From Mesorhabditis belari (taxonomy: Eukaryota > Nematoda > Chromadorea > Rhabditida > Rhabditidae), in the NCBI GenBank assembly GCA_958450365.1, contig CAUEEP010000867.1:1-64000 (forward strand): 64,000 bases of DNA. Direction: 5' to 3'. The notes below the pieces were generated by a model. That model was not told where the DNA came from and did no database searches. It saw nothing but the letters and a program-made list of their open reading frames with translations. The position numbers were made by a program, and so were the translations under genes. Below, one piece after another: positions 52,501-61,500 of the stretch. Within the stretch, counting starts at the first letter, position 1; the number at the start of each line of letters is the position of its first letter.

Positions 52501-55500
52501 TTCATGATCCACAGCACACTGTCACAGGCTAAGATCACCCGACCCCAGTTCAAGATTCTAAAAAGATTTGGTGGTTAAAGTTTGGTGGTTAAAGCATGGA
52601 TCTTTGTCTTATAATACAGCTCTTGATTTGTCTGTTTGATTGTCAATAGGTGTACAATGGAAAAACGAGATTTGACCATTTCAGAGGCAACTTTTCAGGA
52701 TTTCCAAGGTAGAATTTCCAAGAAATCTATTGAATTAAAAAATTCTTGAAAAAGTAGGGATTGAAATGGTTGAATCTTGTTTTTCCATTGTACACCTATT
52801 GACAATCAAACCGACAAATCCAGCTCTACCATTTTCCAACAGCTAACAGCTAACAGCTAACAGTTAACAGCTAACAGCTAACAGCTAACAGCTAACAGCT
52901 AACAGCTAACAGCTAACAGCTTACAGCTAACAGCTAACAGCTAACAGCTTACAGCTAACAGCTAACAGCTAACAGCTAACAGCTAACAGCTAACAGCTAA
53001 CAGCTAACAGCCTACAGCCTACAGCTAACAGCTAACAGCTTAGAGCTAACAGCTTACAGCTAACTGCTTAGAGCTAACAGCTTACAGCTAACAGCTTAGA
53101 GCTAACAGCTAACTGCTTAGAGCTAACAGCTTACAGCTAACTGCTTAGAGCTAACAGCTTACAGCTAACTGCTTAGAGCTAACAGCTTACAGCCTACAAC
53201 CTACAGCTTACAGCTTACCCAAAAACGCGTAAGCCAAATCCGACAAAAAAGCAAACGATCGCCAGCGCTGTCACCGTATTCCAATAGTTGAAAAAGAAAT
53301 ATTTGAGCTTTTGAGAAAACGGAGCCATATCGGTCATCATGAACTGGAAAAATATTAGTAAAATGAAGCAAAATGGAGCAAAATGGAGCAAAATGAAGCA
53401 AAAATGACATCAATTTTGCTATCTTTACCTTTCTCGTATGCTCCATTCCGAAACAAACCACATAAGCGAATAGGAGCCACTCCCATAGAGATGGATGCGC
53501 TGGGGTTCTAAAAAGAGAATTCAGTTTCCAGAGGCTTTCTTGATTGGGTCAGGAAAGGACCAGAATTGGCTAAAAAGGAAAATTTCTAGGTGAAGCCAAG
53601 CTAAAAGCAATTCTTTTGCCAATTTTCTAGGCCAAGCTAAAGCTTTAGGCTGTTTTCCAGGCCAAGCTAAGGTTTTAGGCCATTGTCTAGGTCAAACTAA
53701 GGCTTTAGGCCATTGTCTAGGCCAAGCTAAGGCTTTAGGCTGTTTTCCAGGCCAAGCTAAGGTTTTAGGCCATTGTCTAGGTCAAACTAAGGCTTTAGGC
53801 CATTGTCTAGGCCAAGCTAAGGCTTTAGGCTGTTTTCCAGGCCAAGCTAAGGTTTTAGGCCATTGTCTAGGTCAAACTAAGGCTTTAGGCCATTGTCTAG
53901 GCCAAGCTAAGGCTTTAGGCTGTTTTCCAGGCCAAGCTAAGGTTTTAGGCCATTGTCTAGGTCAAGCTAAGGCTTCAGGGCATTGTCTAGGTCAAACTAA
54001 TGCTTCAGGGCATTGTCTAGGTCAAGCTAAGGCTTCAGGGCATTGTCTAGGTCAAGCTAAGGCTTCAGGGCATTGTCTAGGTCAAGCTAAGGCTTCAGGG
54101 CATTGTCTAGGTCAAACTAATGCTTCAGGGCATTGTCTAGGTCAAGCTAAGGCTTCAGGGCATTGTCTAGGTCAAGCTAAGGCTTCAGGGCATTGTCTAG
54201 GTCAAGCTAAGGCTTCAGGGCATTGTCTAGGTCAAACTAATGCTTCAGGGCATTGTCTAGGTCAAGCTAAGGCTTTAGGCTGTTTTCCAGGCCATGCTAA
54301 GGCTTTAGGCCATTTTCTAAGCCAAGCTAAGGCTCTAGGCCATTGTCTAGGTCAAGCTAAGGCTTTAGGCCATTGTCTAGGCCAAGCTAAGGCTTTAGGC
54401 TGTTTTCCAGGCCAAGCTAAGGCTTTAGACCAAATCCAGCCTTAATTTCTGCCTCTTTTCCTAACCTTGCTTCTGGTGGGCTTAAGGAGCAAAGCCTTAC
54501 TTTACTTTTAGAAGAGAATTACTTTTAGAAGAAGCGTGATCTGATCTTGTCTGTTTAACAGATCTTAACACAAATCTATCTTTCGTTTGTTACTTTCTAG
54601 ATAATACTTCTGTCTAGTCTAAGTCTATGTCTAGTCCTGGCATTCTTTCCTTCTTCTTTTCAATTCTCAAATCCAATCTTACTTGATCAAAAGCACATAG
54701 GTGAAACACATCAAGAACAAGCAAAAGGCGATCGCCCACGACCAAAAAGTGGTGATTGGCGCCGCGTAGAACTCGTAGAAACGTCGACGAAATTTGATTT
54801 TCTTCTAGAAAAAGGAAAATTGAAGTTGAAGAGAAATTTCATGCAAAAAAGGATCATTTTGTCGTTTGGTAAATTAAAGACAGAAAATCTCGAGTTTAGC
54901 TTTCCCAAATGCTACTCACCACATTGTTTACATTCAATCGACCAATGATTGACTGAAAAATGGGGGTTAATATTGTTGAGAGGTTAAAAGTGGTACTTGG
55001 AAGCTCGAAAATGGTAAAGTCGTCTTTTCTAACGTACTGAATTCATCATTTTAATAGTTTTAATTTAAAAGAGTTAGAAAACGAAGAACAGAATGCGCTA
55101 GAAAGAAGCATAAAGTACAATTACGTAACTGGTACTGGTACTGGGACTTGTACTTGTACTTGTAATTGTACTTGTACTTACACTTTGTAATTGTACTTGT
55201 GCTGGTAGTTGTACTTGTGCTGGTACTTGTACTTGTACTACACTACACTACAAAGTGTAAGTACCAGTACAAGTACCAGTACAAAGTGTAAGTATCAGTA
55301 CAAGTACCAGTACAAAGTGTAAGTACCAGTACAAGTACAAGTACCAGCACAAGTAGAAGTACAGGTACCAGTACAAAGTACAAGTACAAGTACCAGCACA
55401 AATGCAAGTACAAAGTACCAGTACAAAGCAGCGTACAATGAGTACAGTATCATCCTATATTCAAGTATTAATCGTATCTCTGTAACACAAACCATTCTTT

Positions 55501-58500
55501 GTAGATTGCTTGGGATTAAATTCCTGAAATTGTGCTTTGCCGGGAAATCGCCATCTTCAGATGAGAGTGAGTTCTTTCGGCGACGGACATCAGCTGAAAA
55601 TTACAATAAATGTATTGAATCATTAGTTTTAGGCCTAAGCCTAAGCCTCAGCCAAAGCCTAAGCCTGAGCCAAAGCCTAACCCTAAGCCTAACCCTAAGC
55701 CTAAGCCTAAGCCTAAGCCTAAGCCTAAGCCTAAGCCTAAGCCAAAGCCTAAGCCTAAGCCTAAGCCTAAGCCAAAGCCTAAGCCTCAGCCTAAGCCTAA
55801 GCCTAAGCCAAAGCCTAAGCCTAAGCCTAAGCCTAAGCCTAAGCCTAAGCCTAAGCCTAAGCCTAAGCCTCAGCCTAAGCCTAAGCCAAAGCCTAAGCCT
55901 CAGCCTAAGCCTAAGCCTAAGCCTAAGCCTAAGCCTAAGCCTAAGCCTAAGCCTAAGCCTAAGCCTAAGCCTAAGCCTAAGCCTCAGCCTAAGCCTCAGC
56001 CTAAGCCTAAACCTAAGCCTAAGCCAAAGCCTAAGCCTCAGCCTAAGCCTAAGCCAAAGCCTAAGCCTCAGCCTAAGCCTAAACCTAAGCCAAAGCCTAA
56101 GCGAAAGCCTAAGCCAAAGCCAAAGCCTAAGCGAAAGCCTAAGCCAAAGCCTAAGCCTAAGCCAAAGCCAAAGCCTCAGCCTAAGCCTAAGCCTAAACCT
56201 TGGCCACTTTTTAAAATCTGAAAAACCCACGAGCACTACCGTATCCATTTACTAAAGTGCCGTTTTGATTCGGCCATTTCGGTTGCCGTTTTCGCGTTTG
56301 AGGAGAAGCAGTCGAAGAGGCGCCTAGGTGAAATTTGTTTAAGATTACTATATTTCTATATCTAAAGATATTCAGCTGTTTAATACCTGTACTTTTATGT
56401 AAACCGGCTTCAATCGTGGCCACTGTGTTATCCTCGGAGGCCTTTTCTTTGACCCGATTTGCGCGTTTTCGACTTCGATGGAAGAACTGGAGTTTTAATT
56501 GTACATAATTGTACATAATTGTACATAATTGTACATAATTGTACATAATTGTACATAATTAGATAATCTATAGATATTTAACAATAGATAATTAGATTAG
56601 CGCTAGATAATTAGCTTAGCAATTAGATAAATCGGCTCTCGCTTAGTTTCCGGGTATTTTGAACGAGTCGCCTCGCTTTGTAGGTCTATATCTTTGTCCA
56701 GAGATCATATTATTCTTATTCTTTTAAGTTCATTGTACAGAGGACATTTCAGGCTTTGCAACACTACAAAGAACTGTGAACAAAAAATCGTTTTCACCAA
56801 TCACAACATACACTGCTTAATCCGATTGTGTTGAGAGTGTTCAACGATTGCATACTGCTGTGTGAAGTGCGTCGCCCAGCGCCAAGATTATCCTGAAAAC
56901 GAGAGACCAACTGAACAACTGAACAAAAGGGGAAACAAAGACTGGTTCAGAGCTGGTTTTGAACAATAGCTGGTTTTGAACAATAGCTGGTTTTGAACAA
57001 TAGCTGGCTATGAACAATAGCTGGCTATGAACAATAGCTGGCTATGAACAATAGCTGGCTTTGAACAATAGCTGGCTATGAACAATAGCTGGCTTTGCAC
57101 AATAGCTGGCTTTGCACAATAGCTGGCTTTGAACAATAGCTGGCTTTGAACAATAGCTGGCTTTGAACAATAGCTGGCTTTGAACAATAGCTGGCTTTCA
57201 AAATGAAAAGCTTACCGCATCATCATCGGAATCAGAGAAAGAAGTGGTTGATGATTCATCAGATGAAGAAGATGAAGAGGATGATGAGGTGTCATTGATG
57301 TCTTGCTGAAAGGGATATCTACTGAATCGAGTCTATTGTAGTCTACGGTAGTCTACGGTAGTCTACTGTAGTCTACCGTGGTCTACTGTGTGCTGTAGTC
57401 TGCTGTAGTCTGCCGTGGTCTACTGTAGCCTATCGTAGCCTACTGTAGTCTACCGTAGTCTGCCGTAGTCCAATGTACCCTATCGCGGTCTACTGTAGCC
57501 TATCGTAGTCTATTACAGTCTGCTGTAGTCTCCCACGGTCTACTGTAGTCTGCTGTAGTCTGCTGTAGTCTGCTGTAGTCTGCTGTAGTCTGCTGTCGTC
57601 TGCTGTAGTCTGCTGTAGTCTGCTGTAGTCTGCTGTCGTCTGCTGTAGTCTGCTGTAGTCTGCTGTAGTCTGCTGTAGTCTGCTGTAGTCTGCTGTAGTC
57701 TACTGTAGTCTACCGTGGTCTACTGTGTGCTGTAGTCTGCTGTAGTCTGCCGCAGTCTACTGTAGTCTATCGTAGTCTATTATAGTCTAATGTAGTCTAC
57801 TGTAGTCTACTCGTAGATTCTGACATATCAAAGCAAACCTCGTGCTCAGCAGCGGTTTGCGGCTGCAAGAGGAGCTCTTCTCTTGTCTTGAACTCCAGCG
57901 CTGGAATGGTGAATGGCAGAAGGAGACCGACGAGCACTTTTGCGTTTGAGTGGCTAAAGATTTCAGCTTAAAATTGCCACTTCCAAGACGATGCTAATGA
58001 CGATTGTTTGTCATTAGTGTACGTACGCTACTGTACGCTAAAAATGCTGTGAAGCCCCGTCCCCTTTGCTGCCCTCCTTCGCCATTGGGAATCCAACTTT
58101 GAGCTCAAGTTTCTCGGTGCTGGGTTGTCCAATTTAAATCTTTTTAATATCATTGGATACGCCAAGTCTTTCTCTATCGATTGATATAAAAACTATTGAA
58201 ATTGGATAGCCGAACACCAAGAAATTTGAGCTCAAAGTTGTCAATAGGAAAGGGGGCGGGGCGCGTATAAAAGGCGCCCCACCCCTTTGCCATTGGCAAC
58301 TTTGCGTTCGAAGATCTTCGTATATTTGAGTATTTGAGCATCCGGTACCGAGATATTTGAGTTTAAAGTCAGATTGCCAATGGCAAAAAGGGGCGGGCGG
58401 CTTTTTAACGCGCTCCGCTCACTTTTGCCATTGGGAATCCAGCTTTGAGCTCAAATTTCTCGGTGTTGGGTTGTCCAATTTAAATCTTTTTAATATCATT

Positions 58501-61500
58501 GGATACGCCAAGTCTTTCTCTATCGATTGATATAAAAACTGTTGAAATTGGATAGCCGAACACCAAGATATTTGAGCTCAAAGTTGCCAAGAGCAAAGGC
58601 GGCGGGACACCTTTTATACGCGCTCCGCCCCCTTTTTGCCATTGGAAATCCTTGGCATTTTTAACATTATTAGATGCGCCAAGTCTTTCTCGATCGATTG
58701 GTGTAAAAACTATTGAAATTGGACCGCTCAACATCAAGATATTGGAGTTCAAAGTTGCCAAGAGCAAAGGCGGCGGGACACCTTTTATACGCGCTCCGCC
58801 CCCTTTTTGCCATTGGCAATCCTCCACCACGTCTCTTTGCTATTAGCAACGAAAGCTTTTGAGTCTGGATCCTGTAGAATTTGTCTGATTACAGTGTGCA
58901 CAAGTTTTTTGTCTCTAACTTTGTTCAAACCGCACCTCCTGATCCTTAAGCCACCATGCCAGAGATCGGCGAGCAAAATTTGACAGCTGAAATTGGAAAT
59001 TGAAAGATGAAATTCGATGATATATGAATATTTTATCGAATTTTTATCTTAAATCGAAATCTTAAATGTGAATTTACCATGGATGCGCAAGGAAATGCTT
59101 GTTGTTGACGATGACAGCAAGCGAGAGACACGTTTCGTTTCCCCATTGCTTCAACTCGTAGGTTAAGAGCTGAAATTTGTGGCACTGAAGATCTTTACTT
59201 ATCGGTTGGGTTGAGAAAAGTTACTGTAGTTACTGTAGTTTGAAATTTTCAATGGAAAACGAACCTGCAAAGCAACGGCGTCGTCCTGGGTGTAAACGTG
59301 GTCGAGCAGCTCCAGAGACATCATGCGAAACTCCCTGGAAAGTTGAGAACTTGCTAGAGTACTGTAGAGTACTGTAGAGTACTGTGTACTGTGTACTGTG
59401 TACTGTGTACTGTGTACTGTGTACTGTAGAGTACTGTGTACTGTGTACTGTGTACTGTAGAGTACTGTGTACTGTGTACTGTGTACTGTAGAGTACTGTA
59501 GAGTACTGTAGAGTACTGTAGACCTAGATATTTAGATGTAGAACTTACTCAGCATATTTCCTCAGCTCCTCGCAAATCTCCACTTCCAGATAGTCCTCGG
59601 CGGCTTCTTTCGCCAAGCTTTTGTATAAACGGCAAGCCACCAGAGCCTGGAATTAAAAGTTGAATAGCTTAACAGACGTTATCAGGTCCAGATTTCTAAA
59701 TCTGGATTTGAGTTTTGAATTTTTAAGGATAAAGTAGGCAAACTTGCAGGAAAGTCAGCCAGACTAGTCAGCCAGACTAGTCAGCCAGACTAGTCAGCCA
59801 GACTAGTCAGCCAGACTAGTCAGCCAGACTAGTCAGCCAGACTAGTCAGCCAGACTAGTCAGCCAGACTAGTCAGCCAGACTAGTCAGCCAGACTAGTCA
59901 GCCAGACTAGTCAGCCAGACTAGTCAGCCAGACTAGTCAGCCAGACTAGTCAGCCAGACTAGTCAGCCAGACTAGTCAGCCAGACTAGTCAGCCAGACTA
60001 GTCAGCCAGACTAGTCAGCCAGACTAGTCAGCCAGACTAGTCAGCCAGACTAGTCAGCCAGACTAGTCAGCCAGACTAGTCAGCCAGACTAGTCTTAGAA
60101 CCAGGCCAAGGCTCAGGAGGCAGGTCAGGCGCAGTGTTAAGCCTAGTGTCAGGCTCAATGTCAGGCCCAAGAGTTCCAGGAGCCAGGTCCAGAGCCATGA
60201 ATCCAGATCCAAGAGCCAGTGCCAGACTCAAGGAGCCAGGTCAGGTTCAGAGCCGGGTCAGAAGTCAGGTTTGAATTCAGGTCTAAAGCCAGGTCTAAAT
60301 TCAGGTCTAAATTCAGGTCTAAACCCAGATCCAAGCCCAGAAGCCAATTCCAGAAGTCAGGGCCAGTTCTGAAGCTAGATCCAGATTTGACAAGGGGAAA
60401 CTAAGCTGCTATTGCTTGTAATAAAGTAAAGAAATGAATGGGAAAGAATTTAGAGAGGAATTAAACCCTCGATCTTCTACCTTTCTGCTTACAGATGCTC
60501 TACCATTGAGCTATTGGCAGCTGCTCAAGAAGAAAGAGGGCAAAGTGGGGTACAAAATTGGACAGAAAGTTGGGCACAAAGTGAGGCACAGTTTGCAATC
60601 AAGTCAGGCCAATGCAACCTGAATTCAGGCCAAAGTTGGGCACAAAATAGGGCAAGAAAGAAGAAAGGAAGAAAGAGAAAGAAAGGAAGAAAGAAGGAAG
60701 GAAGGGAGGAAGAGAAAGAAAGAAAGGAAGAGAAAGCCAGGGAAAGGCAGGAGTTCAGCCTTGGCTTCTGGTCTAGTCTGATCCTAGGTCTGTAGCAATC
60801 CTGGCTACAATCCTGGCTACAATCCTGGCTATAATCCTAGCTACAATCCTGACTTTCTTTTTGCAACTCACCTTTGCTAGTGCTTCCTCTCCGTGTTCCC
60901 ACATGCAAAGTGCCATTTCTTGTCGTTTTGTGAGGACGGCCCAGAGAAGAAGCTCGGAAAACGGGTAACGAAATTCGAATTCCGACATTCCGCGGTGATC
61001 AGATCCGAACCCAGAGGTGGACATATCTTAAAAAAACTCGTTTTTAAGCTTACTGTATCCATAAAACTATAAAACTATAAAAATAAGATCAGTCGAATTG
61101 GTCTTTAAGGCCAATTTGGCTGAAAATTAGCAATCAATAGGGTTTTCGAGGATGCCGAATTCGAATCCGTTATTAGATTTGCAGAAAAGTTGCTATATTT
61201 TCGAGATTTCATTCGGTTTATTTACCCAAATGCAATCCCAAATCTAGAGCCGTGGCCAGAAGGCTCTAGCTTTGGCTCTAGATCCAGAAGGCTCTAGATT
61301 TGGCTCTAGATTTGGCTCTAGATCCAGAAGGCTCTAGATTTGGCTCTAGATTTGGCTCTAGATCCAGAAGGCTCTAGATTTGGCTCTAGATTTGGCTCTA
61401 GATCCAGAAGGCTTAATTCTTCTAAACTATTCTTGAAGAGTTTTCCAAAAGTGATCACCAACCGTCATCATCAACGATTTGTTCTTTGTTCTCATTGAGA

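Noticed and set aside
53600..54432. Regularly spaced repeats resembling a CRISPR array
   Set aside because: Units are contiguous without unique spacers and the context is a eukaryotic intron.
55506..56255. 249-codon SLSLSL frame and its minus-strand counterpart
   Set aside because: The telomere repeat is 6 bp and therefore stays open in frame. It lies in a TRPM intron.
58480..58830. 116-codon minus-strand frame with repeated [14 protein letters not shown]
   Set aside because: It is a reading of two tandem MITE copies.
58785..58935. Extension of the TRPM frame past 58936 ([20 protein letters not shown])
   Set aside because: Open by chance. The donor gtgcgg at 58935 keeps phase with the conserved next exon at 57839-57953, whereas reading through leads into MITE sequence.
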